Source: Bathymodiolus brooksi
Taxonomy: Eukaryota > Mollusca > Bivalvia > Mytilida > Modiolidae
NCBI GenBank assembly: GCA_963680875.1
Contig: OY804585.1
Span: 43,445,414-43,509,413, forward strand
DNA: 64,000 bases
Reading direction: 5' to 3'
Positions within the stretch are counted from its first letter, which is position 1. Each line of letters starts with the position of its first letter. A model generated the notes under the pieces. That model was not told the DNA's origin, did no database searches, and saw only the letters and a program-made list of their open reading frames with translations. The translations under genes were made by a program, and so were the position numbers. Below are positions 53,240 through 64,000 of this stretch, one piece after another.

Positions 53240-55740
53240 CCAGTGGAAAAACGTGTCTACCTCGGAATTAGGATAATATGTCCCAGTGGGGAAATGTATC
53301 TACCTCGGAATTAGGATAATATGTCCCAGTGGAGAAATGTGTCTACCTCGGAATTAGGATAATATGTCCCAGTGGAGAAACGTGTCTACCTCGGAATTAG
53401 GATAATATGTCTGAGTGGTGAAACGTGTCAACTTCGGAATTAGGATAATATGTCCGAGTGGAGAAACGTGTCTACCTCGGAATTAGGATAATATGTCCCA
53501 GTGGAGAAACGGGTCTACCTCGGAATTAGGATAATATGTTCCAGTGGAGAAACGTGTCTACCTCGGAATTAGGGTAATATGTCCCAGTGGAGAAACGTGT
53601 CTACCTCGGAATTAGCATAATATGTCCCAGTGGAGAAATACGTCCACCTCGGAATTAGGATAATATGTCCCAGTGGAGAAATGTGTCTACCTCGGAAATA
53701 GGATAATATGTCCGAATGGAGAAATGTGTCTACCTCGGAATTAGGATAATATGTCCTAGTGGAGAAACGTGTCTACCTCGGAATTAGGATACTATGTACG
53801 AGTGGAGAAACGTGTCTACCTCAGAATTAGGATAATATGTCCCAGTGGAGAAACGTGTCTACCTCGGAATTAGGATAATATGTCCCAGTGGAGAAATGTG
53901 TCTACCTCGGAAATAGGATAATATGTCCGAGTGGAGAAACGTGTCTACCTCGGAAATAGGATAATATGTCCCAGTGGAGAAACGTGTCTACCTCGGAATT
54001 AGGATAATATGTCCCAGTGGAGAAACGTGTCTACCTCGGAATTATGATAATATGTCCCAGTGGTGAAACGTGTCTACTTCGGAATTAGGATAATATGTGC
54101 GAGTGGAGAAACGTGTCTACCTCGGAATTAGGATAATATGTCCCAGTGGAGAAACGTGTCTACCTCGGAATTAGGATAATATGTCCCAGTGGAGAAACGT
54201 GTCTACCTCGGAATTAGGATAATATGTTCCAGTGGAGAAACGTGTCTACCTCGGAATTAGGATAATATGTCCCAGTGGAGAAACGTGTCTACCTCGGAAT
54301 TAAGATAATATGTCCCAGTTGAGAAATGTGTCTACCTCGGAATTAGGATAATATGTCCCAGTGGAGAAATGTGTCTACCTCGGAATTAGGATACTATGTC
54401 TGAGTGGAGAAACGTGTCTACCTCTGAATTAGGATAATATGTCCCAGTGGAGAAACGTGTCTACCTCGGAATTAGGATAATATGTCCCAGTGGTGAAACG
54501 TGTCTACTTCGGAATTAGGATAATATGTCCGAGTGGAGAAACGTGTCTACCTCGGAATTAGGATAATATGTCCCAGTGGAAAAACGTGTCTACCTCGGAA
54601 TTAGGATAATATGTCCCAGTGGGGAAATGTATCTACCTCGGAATTAGGATAATATGTCCCAGTGGAGAAATGTGTCTACCTCGGAATTAGGATAATATGT
54701 CCCAGTGGAAAAACGTGTCTACCTCGGAATTAGGATAATATGTCCGAGTGGTGAAACGTGTCAACTTCGGAATTAGGATAATATGTCCGAGTGGAGAAAC
54801 GTGTCTACCTCGGAATTAGGATAATATGTCCCAGTGGAGAAACGGGTCTACCTCGGAATTAGGATAATATGTTCCAGTGGAGAAACGTGTCTACCTCGGA
54901 ATTAGGATAATATGTCCCAGTGGAGAAACGTGTCTACCTCGGAATTAGCATAATATGTCCCAGTGGAGAAATACGTCCACCTCGGAATTAGGATAATATG
55001 TCCCAGTGGAGAAATGTGTCTACCTCGGAAATAGGATAATATGTCCGAGTGGAGAAATGTGTCTACCTCGGAATTAGGATAATATGTCCTAGTGGAGAAA
55101 CGTGTCTACCTCGGAATTAGGATACTATGTACGAGTGGAGAAACGTGTCTACCTCAGAATTAGGATAATATGTCCCAGTGGAGAAACGTGTCTACCTCGG
55201 ATTTAGGATAATATGTCCCAGTGGAGAAATGTGTCTACCTCGGAAATAGGATAATATGTCCGAGTGGAGAAACGTGTCTACTTCGGAATTAGGATAATAT
55301 GTCCCAGTGGAGAAACGTGTCTACCTCGGAATTAGGATAATATGTCCCAGTGGAGAAACGTGTCTACCTCGGAATTAGGATAATATGTCCCAGTGGTGAA
55401 ACGTGTCTACTTCGGAATTAGGATAATATGTCCGAGTGGAGAAACGTGTCTACCTCGGAATTAGGATAATATGTCCCAGTGGAGAAACGTGTCTACCTCA
55501 GAATTAGGATAATATGTCCCAGTGGAGAAACGTGTCTACCTCGGAATTAGGATAATATGTTCCAGTGGAGAAACGTGTCTACCTCGGAATTAGGATAATA
55601 TGTCCCAGTGGAGAAACGTGTCTACCTCGGAATTAAGATAATATGTCCCAGTTGAGAAATGTGTCTACCTCGGAATTAGGATAATATGTCCCAGTGGAGA
55701 AACGTGTCTACCTCGGAATTAGGATACTATGTCTGAGTGG
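53240..55740 (+). repeat. 1,333-bp (31-monomer) tandem pair
   Basis: Two successive units, about 53,240-54,570 and 54,571-55,740. Marker tgtacgag lies at 53,795 and 55,128, exactly 31 x 43 bp apart. The gtggaaaaacg, gtggtgaaacgtgtcaac, aaacgggtc, tacgtcca and gtcctag monomers follow in the same order. The second unit overlaps the start of the 6,270-bp unit (about 54,870). One copy-specific variant is tgtgcgag near 54,100. Confidence 0.7.
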
Positions 55741-58174
55741 AGAAAGTGTCTACCTCGGAATTAGGATAATATGTCCCAGTGGAGAAATGTGTCTACCTCG
55801 GAATTAGAATACTATGTCTGAGTGGAGAAACGTGTGTACCTCGGAATTAGGATAATGTGTCAGAGTGGAGAAAAGTGTCTACCACGGAATTATGATAATA
55901 TGTCCAAGTGGAGAAACGTATCTACCTCGCAATTAGGATAATATGTCCCAGTGGTGAAATGTGTCTACCTCGGAATTAGGATAATATGTCCGAGTGGAGA
56001 AAGTGTCTACCTCAGAATTAGGATAATATGTCCCAGTGGAGAAATGTGTCTCCCTCGGAATTAGGATAATATGTCCCAGTGGAAAAACGTGTCTACCTCG
56101 GAATTAGGATAATATGTCCCAGTGGGGAAATGTATCTACCTCGGAATTAGGATAATATGTCCCAGTTGAGAAATGTGTCTGCCTCGGAATTAGGATAATA
56201 TGTCCCAGTGGAGAAACGTGTCTACCTCGGAATTAGGATAATATGTCCGAGTGGTGAAACGTGTCAACTTCGGAATTAGGATAATATGTCCGAGTGGAGA
56301 AACGTGTCTACCTCGGAATTAGGATAATATGTCCCAGTGGAGAAACGGGTCTACCTCAGAATTAGGATAATATGTTCCAGTGGAGAAACGTGTCTACCTC
56401 GGAATTAGGATAATATGTCCCAGTGGAGAAACGTGTCTACCTCGGAATTAGCATAATATGTCCCAGTGGAGAAATATGTCCACCTCGGAATTAGGATAAT
56501 ATGTCCCAGTGGAGAAATGTGTCTACCTCGGAAATAGGATAATATGTCCCAGTGGAGAAATGTGTCTACCTCGGAATTAGGATAATATGTCCCAGTGGAG
56601 AAACGTGTCTACCTCGGAATTAGGATACTATGTACGAGTGGAGAAACGTGTCTACCTCAGAATTAGGATAATATGTCCCAATGGAGAAATGTGTCTACCT
56701 CGGAATTAGGATAATATGTCCCAGTGGAGAAACGTGTCTACCTCGGAATTAGGATAATATGTCCCAGTGGAGAAACGTGTCTACCTCGGAATTAGGATAA
56801 TATGTCCCAGTGGAGAAACGTGTCTACCTCGGAATTAGGATAATATGTCCCAGTGGTGAAACGTGTCTACTTCGGAATTAGGATAATATGTCCGAGTGGA
56901 GAAACGTGTTTACCTCGGAATTAGGATAATATGTCCCAGTGGAGAAACGTGTCTACCTCGGAATTAGGATAATATGTTCCAGTGGAGAAACGTGTCTACC
57001 TCGGAATTAGGATAATATGTCCCAGTGGAGAAACGTGTCTACCTCGGAATTAAGATAATATGTCCCAGTTGAGAAATGTGTCTACCTCGGAATTAGGATA
57101 ATATGTCCCAGTGGAGAAACGTGTCTACCTCGGAATTAGGATACTATGTCCGAGTGGAGAAAGTGTCTACCTCGGAATTAGGATAATATGTCCGAGTGGA
57201 GAAATGTGTCTACCTCGGAATTAGAATACTATGTCTGAGTGGAGAAACGTGTCTACCTCGGAATTAGGATAATGTGTCAGAGTGGAGAAATGTGTCTACC
57301 TCGGAATTAGGATAATATGTCCAAGTGGAGAAACGTATCTACCTCGCAATTAGGATAATATGTCCCGATGGTGAAATGTGTCTACCTCGGAATTAGGATA
57401 ATATGTCCGAGTGGAGAAAGTGTCTACCTCGGAATTAGGATAATATGTCCCAGTGGAGAAATGTGTCTACCTCAGAATTAGGATAATATGTCCCAGAGGA
57501 GAAACGTGTCTACCTCGGAATTAGGATAATATGTCCCAGTGGAGAAATGTGTCTACCTCGGAATTAGGATAATATGTCCCAGTGGAGAAACGTGTCTACC
57601 TCGGAATTAGGATAATATGTCCCAGTGGGGAAATGTATCTACCTCGGAATTAGGATAATATGTCCAAGTGGAGAAATGTGTCTACCTCGGAATTAGGATA
57701 ATATGTCCCAGTGGAGAAACGTGTGTACCTCGGAATTAGGATAATATGTCCCAGTTGAGAAACGTGTCTACCTCGGAATTAGGATAATATGTCCGAGTGG
57801 AGAAACGTGTCTACCTCGGAATTAGGATAATATGTCCCAGTGGAGAAACGTGTCTACCTTGGAATTAGAATAATATGTCCCAGTGGAGAAATGTGTCTAC
57901 CTCGGAATTAGGATAATATGTCTGAGTGGAGAAACGTGTCTACCTCGGAATTAGGATAATATGTCCCAGTGGAGAAATGTGTGTACCTCGGAATTAGGAT
58001 AATATGTCCCAGTTGTAAAATGTGTCTACCTCGGAAATAGGATAATATGTCCGAGTGGAGAAACGTGTCTACCTCGGAATTAGGATAATATGTCCCAGTG
58101 GAGAAACGTGTCTACCTTGGAATTAGGATAATATGTCCGAGTGGAGAAATGTGTCTACTTCGGAATTAGGATAA
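55255..58174 (+). repeat. 2,920-bp (68-monomer) HOR, copy 1 within the right block
   Basis: Recurs from 58,175. The cttcggaatt monomer is at 55,261 and 58,181, and tgtcagag followed by gagaaaagtg at 55,858 and 58,778, both 2,920 bp apart. Later markers are 2,963 and 3,006 bp apart (tgtacgag 56,631 to 59,594; gtcccgatgg 57,361 to 60,367; gttgtaaaatg 58,015 to 61,021). The second copy has therefore gained two monomers, one of them a ctgggaatt monomer near 59,010. Confidence 0.8.
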
Positions 58175-61139
58175 TATGTCCGAGTGGAGAAACGTGTCTA
58201 CTTCGGAATTAGGATAATATGTCCCAGTGGAGAAACGTGTCTACCTCGGAATTAGGATAATATGTCCCAGTGGAGAAACGTGTCTACCTCGGAATTAGGA
58301 TAATATGTCCCAGTGGTGAAACGTGTCTACTTCGGAATTAGGATAATATGTCCGAGTGGAGAAACGTGTCTACCTCGGAATTAGGATAATATGTCCCAGT
58401 GGAGAAACGTGTCTACCTCGGAATTAGGATAATATGTCCCAGTGGAGATACGTGTCTACCTCGGAATTAGGATAATATGTTCCAGTGGAGAAACGTGTCT
58501 ACCTCGGAATTAGGATAATATGTCCCAGTGGAGAAACGTGTCTACCTCGGAATTAAGATAATATGTCCCAGTTGAGAAATGTGTCTACCTCGGAATTAGG
58601 ATAATATGTCCCAGTGGAGAAACGTGTCTACCTCGGAATTAGGATACTATGTCTGAGTGGAGAAAGTGTCTACCTCGGAATTAGGATAATATGTCCCAGT
58701 GGAGAAATGTGTCTACCTCGGAATTAGAATACTATGTGTGAGTGGAGAAACGTGTGTACCTCGGAATTAGGATAATGTGTCAGAGTGGAGAAAAGTGTCT
58801 ACCTCGGAATTATGATAATATGTCCAAGTGGAGAAACGTATCTACCTCGCAATTAGGATAATATGTCCCAGTGGTGAAATGTGTCTACCTCGGAATTAGG
58901 ATAATATGTCCGAGTGGAGAAAGTGTCTACCTCAGAATTAGGATAATATGTCCCAGTGGAGAAATGTGTCTCCCTCGGAATTAGGATAATATGTCCCAGT
59001 GGAGAAATGTGTCTACCTGGGAATTAGGATAATATGTCCCAGTGGAAAAACGTGTCTACCTCGGAATTAGGATAATATGTCCCAGTGGGGAAATGTATCT
59101 ACCTCGGAATTAGGATAATATGTCCCAGTGGAGAAATGTGTCTGCCTCGGAATTAGGATAATATGTCCCAGTGGAGAAACGTGTCTACCTCGGAATTAGG
59201 ATAATATGTCCGAGTGGTGAAACGTGTCAACTTCGGAATTAGGATAATATGTCCGAGTGGAGAAACGTGTCTACCTCGGAATTAGGATAATATGACCCAG
59301 TGGAGAAACGGGTCTACCTCAGAATTAGGATAATATGTTCCAGTGGAGAAACGTGTCTACCTCGGAATTAGGATAATATGTCCCAGTGGAGAAACGTGTC
59401 TACCTCGGAATTAGCATAATATGTCCCAGTGGAGAAATATGTCCACCTCGGAATTAGGATAATATGTCCCAGTGGAGAAATGTGTCTACCTCGGAAATAG
59501 GATAATATGTCCCAGTGGAGAAATGTGTCTACCTCGGAATTAGGATAATATGTCCCAGTGGAGAAACGTGTCTACCTCGGAATTAGGATACTATGTACGA
59601 GTGGAGAAACGTGTCTACCTCAGAATTAGGATAATATGTCCCAGTGGAGAAATGTGTCTACCTCGGAATTAGGATAATATGTCCCAGTGGAGAAATGTGT
59701 CTACCTCGGAAATAGGATAATATGTCCGAGTGGAGAAACGTGTCTACCTCGGAATTAGGATAATATGTCCCAGTGGAGAAACGTGTCTACCTCGGAATTA
59801 GGATAATATGTCCCAGTGGAGAAACGTGTCTACCTCGGAATTAGGATAATATGTCCCAGTGGTGAAACGTGTCTACTTCGGAATTAGGATAATATGTCCG
59901 AGTGGAGAAACGTGTCTACCTCGGAATTAGGATAATATGTCCCAGTGGAGAAACGTGTCTACCTCGGAATTAGGATAATATGTTCCAGTGGAGAAACGTG
60001 TCTACCTCGGAATTAGGATAATATGTCCCAGTGGAGAAACGTGTCTACCTCGGAATTAAGATAATATGTCCCAGTTGAGAAATGTGTCTACCTCGGAATT
60101 AGGATAATATGTCCCAGTGGAGAAACGTGTCTACCTCGGAATTAGGATACTATGTCCGAGTGGAGAAAGTGTCTACCTCGGAATTAGGATAATATGTCCG
60201 AGTGGAGAAATGTGTCTACCTCGGAATTAGAATACTATGTCTGAGTGGAGAAACGTGTCTACCTCGGAATTAGGATAATGTGTCAGAGTGGAGAAATGTG
60301 TCTACCTCGGAATTAGGATAATATGTCCAAGTGGAGAAACGTATCTACCTCGCAATTAGGATAATATGTCCCGATGGTGAAATGTGTCTACCTCGGAATT
60401 AGGATAATATGTCCGAGTGGAGAAAGTGTCTACCTCGGAATTAGGATAATATGTCCCAGTGGAGAAATGTGTCTACCTCGGAATTAGGATAATATGTCCC
60501 AGTGGAGAAACGTGTCTACCTCGGAATTAGGATAATATGTCCCAGTGGAGAAATGTGTCTACCTCGGAATTAGGATAATATGTCCCAGTGGAGAAACGTG
60601 TCTACCTCGGAATTAGGATAATATGTCCCAGTGGGGAAATGTATCTACCTCGGAATTAGGATAATATGTCCAAGTGGAGAAATGTGTCTACCTCGGAATT
60701 AGGATAATATGTCCCAGTGGAGAAACGTGTGTACCTCGGAATTAGGATAATATGTCCCAGTTGAGAAACGTGTCTACCTCGGAATTAGGATAATATGTCC
60801 CAGTTGAGAAACGTGTCTACCTCGGAATTAGGATAATATGTCCCAGTGGAGAAACGTGTCTACCTCGGAATTAGAATAATATGTCCCAGTGGAGAAATGT
60901 GTCTACCTCGGAATTAGGATAATATGTCTGAGTGGAGAAACGTGTCTACCTCGGAATTAGGATAATATTTCCCAGTGGAGAAATGTGTGTACCTCGGAAT
61001 TAGGATAATATGTCCCAGTTGTAAAATGTGTCTACCTCGGAAATAGGATAATATGTCCGAGTGGAGAAACGTGTCTACCTCGGAATTAGGATAATATGTC
61101 CGAGTGGAGAAACGTGTCTACCTCGGAATTAGGATAATA
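58175..61139 (+). repeat. About 2,965-bp HOR, copy 2 within the right block
   Basis: Second copy, slightly longer through single-monomer gains. Distinguishing variants are gtgtgagtgg near 58,736, atgacccag near 59,292 and gtggagatacg near 58,445. It ends at the start of the next 6,270-bp unit. Confidence 0.75.
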
Positions 61140-64000
61140 TGTCCCAGTGGAGAAACGTGTCTACCTCGGAATTAGGATAATATGTCCCAGTGGAGAAACG
61201 TGTCTACCTCGGAATTAGCATAATATGTCCCAGTGGAGAAATACGTCCACCTCGGAATTAGGATAATATGTCCCAGTGGAGAAATGTGTCTACCTCGGAA
61301 ATAGGATAATATGTCCGAGTGGAGAAATGTGTCTACCTCGGAATTAGGATAATATGTCCTAGTGGAGAAACGTGTCTACCTCGGAATTAGGATACTATGT
61401 ACGAGTGGAGAAACGTGTCTACCTCAGAATTAGGATAATATGTCCCAGTGGAGAAACGTGTCTACCTCGGAATTAGGATAATATGTCCCAGTGGAGAAAT
61501 GTGTCTACCTCGGAAATAGGATAATATGTCCGAGTGGAGAAACGTGTCTACTTCGGAATTAGGATAATATGTCCCAGTGGAGAAACGTGTCTACCTCGGA
61601 ATTAGGATAATATGTCCCAGTGGAGAAACGTGTCTACCTCGGAATTAGGATAATATGTCCCAGTGGTGAAACGTGTCTACTTCGGAATTAGGATAATATG
61701 TCCGAGTGGAGAAACGTGTCTACCTCGGAATTAGGATAATATGTCCCAGTGGAGAAACGTGTCTACCTCAGAATTAGGATAATATGTCCCAGTGGAGAAA
61801 CGTGTCTACCTCGGAATTAGGATAATATGTTCCAGTGGAGAAACGTGTCTACCTCGGAATTAGGATAATATGTCCCAGTGGAGAAACGTGTCTACCTCGG
61901 AATTAAGATAATATGTCCCAGTTGAGAAATGTGTCTACCTCGGAATTAGGATAATATGTCCCAGTGGAGAAACGTGTCTACCTCGGAATTAGGATACTAT
62001 GTCTGAGTGGAGAAAGTGTCTACCTCGGAATTAGGATAATATGTCCCAGTGGAGAAATGTGTCTACCTCGGAATTAGAATACTATGTCTGAGTGGAGAAA
62101 CGTGTGTACCTCGGAATTAGGATAATGTGTCAGAGTGGAGAAAAGTGTCTACCACGGAATTATGATAATATGTCCAAGTGGAGAAACGTATCTACCTCGC
62201 AATTAGGATAATATGTCCCAGTGGTGAAATGTGTCTACCTCGGAATTAGGATAATATGTCCGAGTGGAGAAAGTGTCTACCTCAGAATTAGGATAATATG
62301 TCCCAGTGGAGAAATGTGTCTCCCTCGGAATTAGGATAATATGTCCCAGTGGAAAAACGTGTCTACCTCGGAATTAGGATAATATGTCCCAGTGGGGAAA
62401 TGTATCTACCTCGGAATTAGGATAATATGTCCCAGTTGAGAAATGTGTCTGCCTCGGAATTAGGATAATATGTCCCAGTGGAGAAACGTGTCTACCTCGG
62501 AATTAGGATAATATGTCCGAGTGGTGAAACGTGTCAACTTCGGAATTAGGATAATATGTCCGAGTGGAGAAACGTGTCTACCTCGGAATTAGGATAATAT
62601 GTCCCAGTGGAGAAACGGGTCTACCTCAGAATTAGGATAATATGTTCCAGTGGAGAAACGTGTCTACCTCGGAATTAGGATAATATGTCCCAGTGGAGAA
62701 ACGTGTCTACCTCGGAATTAGCATAATATGTCCCAGTGGAGAAATATGTCCACCTCGGAATTAGGATAATATGTCCCAGTGGAGAAATGTGTCTACCTCG
62801 GAAATAGGATAATATGTCCCAGTGGAGAAATGTGTCTACCTCGGAATTAGGATAATATGTCCCAGTGGAGAAACGTGTCTACCTCGGAATTAGGATACTA
62901 TGTACGAGTGGAGAAACGTGTCTACCTCAGAATTAGGATAATATGTCCCAATGGAGAAATGTGTCTACCTCGGAATTAGGATAATATGTCCCAGTGGAGA
63001 AACGTGTCTACCTCGGAATTAGGATAATATGTCCCAGTGGAGAAACGTGTCTACCTCGGAATTAGGATAATATGTCCCAGTGGAGAAACGTGTCTACCTC
63101 GGAATTAGGATAATATGTCCCAGTGGTGAAACGTGTCTACTTCGGAATTAGGATAATATGTCCGAGTGGAGAAACGTGTTTACCTCGGAATTAGGATAAT
63201 ATGTCCCAGTGGAGAAACGTGTCTACCTCGGAATTAGGATAATATGTTCCAGTGGAGAAACGTGTCTACCTCGGAATTAGGATAATATGTCCCAGTGGAG
63301 AAACGTGTCTACCTCGGAATTAAGATAATATGTCCAAGTGGAGAAACGTATCTACCTCGCAATTAGGATAATATGTCCCGATGGTGAAATGTGTCTACCT
63401 CGGAATTAGGATAATATGTCCGAGTGGAGAAAGTGTCTACCTCGGAATTAGGATAATATGTCCCAGTGGAGAAATGTGTCTACCTCAGAATTAGGATAAT
63501 ATGTCCCAGAGGAGAAACGTGTCTACCTCGGAATTAGGATAATATGTCCCAGTGGAGAAATGTGTCTACCTCGGAATTAGGATAATATGTCCCAGTGGAG
63601 AAACGTGTCTACCTCGGAATTAGGATAATATGTCCCAGTGGGGAAATGTATCTACCTCGGAATTAGGATAATATGTCCAAGTGGAGAAATGTGTCTACCT
63701 CGGAATTAGGATAATATGTCCCAGTGGAGAAACGTGTGTACCTCGGAATTAGGATAATATGTCCCAGTTGAGAAACGTGTCTACCTCGGAATTAGGATAA
63801 TATGTCCGAGTGGAGAAACGTGTCTACCTCGGAATTAGGATAATATGTCCCAGTGGAGAAACGTGTCTACCTCGGAATTAGAATAATATGTCCCAGTGGA
63901 GAAATGTGTCTACCTCGGAATTAGGATAATATGTCTGAGTGGAGAAACGTGTCTACCTCGGAATTAGGATAATATGTCCCAGTGGAGAAATGTGTGTACC
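61140..64000 (+). repeat. 6,270-bp tandem unit, copy 2 (cut by window end)
   Basis: Repeats copy 1 at +6,270 up to about 63,330. Then six monomers (257 bp) are missing: tgtccaag at 57,318 in copy 1 corresponds to 63,331, offset 6,013. The match continues to the last base (63,991 equals 57,978). The array plainly continues beyond the window. Confidence 0.85.

Larger units (their letters stand above)
54870..61139 (+). repeat. 6,270-bp tandem unit, copy 1
   Basis: A unit of 146 monomers minus 8 bases, repeated from about 61,140. Markers: tgtacgag 55,128 to 61,398 and 56,631 to 62,901; tgtcagag 55,858 to 62,128; the atgtccacc monomer 56,473 to about 62,743. It is itself built of two related units of 2,920 bp (about 55,255-58,174) and about 2,965 bp (58,175-61,139). 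The right block thus has a nested HOR of about 68-70 monomers. Confidence 0.85.
1..64000 (+). repeat. 43-bp satellite DNA array filling the window
   Basis: A 43-bp monomer repeats head to tail from the first base to the last, about 1,490 copies, all in one orientation. Counting from base 1, landmarks are aaacgtgtc (1-9), ctcgga (13-18), taggataatatg (21-32) and tccgag or tcccag (33-38). The dominant form has 13 A, 7 C, 12 G and 11 T (44% GC), so the + strand is G-rich over C. Recurrent variants are C4 to T, C9 to G, C13 to T, C15 to G, G16 to A, T20 to A, T21 to G, G24 to A, A28 to C, C35 to T, G36 to C or A, G40 to A or T, and A42 to T. Most monomers are exactly 43 bp. Known satellites of this kind form constitutive heterochromatin. 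I do not recognise this family, and no foreign insertion is visible. Confidence 0.98.

Noticed and set aside
53569..53574. TTAGGG telomere-like hexamer
   Set aside because: A single substitution in ttagga of one monomer. It is not tandem, so it is not telomeric sequence.
1..64000. CRISPR array
   Set aside because: There are no unique spacers between repeats. The whole period is the repeat itself and all of it varies in the same way.
1..64000. CENP-B box
   Set aside because: The ttcg-containing variants do not fit the known spacing of the conserved TTCG, A and CGGG positions. A centromeric role cannot be argued from this motif.
1..64000. Assembly artefact as the source of the long repeats
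   Set aside because: Cannot be excluded without reads. However, the copies carry private differences (515-bp block, six-monomer loss, point changes), which argues against simple duplicated assembly.

Overview
The whole 64,000-base window is one uninterrupted array of satellite DNA. A 43-bp monomer repeats head to tail about 1,490 times, always in the same orientation. I see no unique sequence, no transposon, no inversion and no supportable gene. The monomer is about 44% GC with three CpG sites. It carries a 6-bp inverted repeat (positions 13-18 and 33-38 of a monomer that starts at base 1). Most variants are single substitutions, plus a minority of 42-bp and 44-bp monomers. The CpG sites often decay to TpG or CpA, as expected where DNA is methylated. 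All this points to a eukaryotic heterochromatic satellite (centromeric, pericentromeric, subtelomeric or similar). I do not recognise the monomer and cannot name the organism.

The array is layered. Variant monomers recur in fixed order, so higher-order repeats (HORs) and large tandem duplications can be read from marker variants. (1) About 1-11,200: a left block rich in the 'gtccgag' form, with a 66-monomer HOR of about 2,836 bp. (2) About 11,200-18,740: a transition to 'gtcccag'-rich monomers, with HOR steps of about 1.7-2.0 kb and the first copy of a 4,766-bp tandem duplication. (3) About 17,755-43,601: two adjacent copies of a 13.18-kb unit, nearly identical wherever compared, differing by one 515-bp block and a few substitutions. 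(4) About 43,600-48,630: partial further copies of the same material, with internal losses. (5) About 48,630-51,765: three tandem units of 26, 21 and 26 monomers. (6) About 51,765-64,000: a 'gtcccag'-dominated right block with 1.33-kb, 2.92-kb and 6.27-kb tandem units. The last is cut by the window edge.

Nothing here works as a gene system. The interest is the nested duplication history: every unit length measured is close to a whole number of monomers, so exchange or slippage has stayed in register, and several events can be ordered in time. The few open frames of about 66 codons follow from the 43-bp period (43 = 1 mod 3) and from two stop-removing monomer variants. They are not supported as genes. 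Boundaries of large units are placed by marker variants and are good to about one monomer unless stated otherwise. Identity between copies was spot-checked, not aligned base by base.
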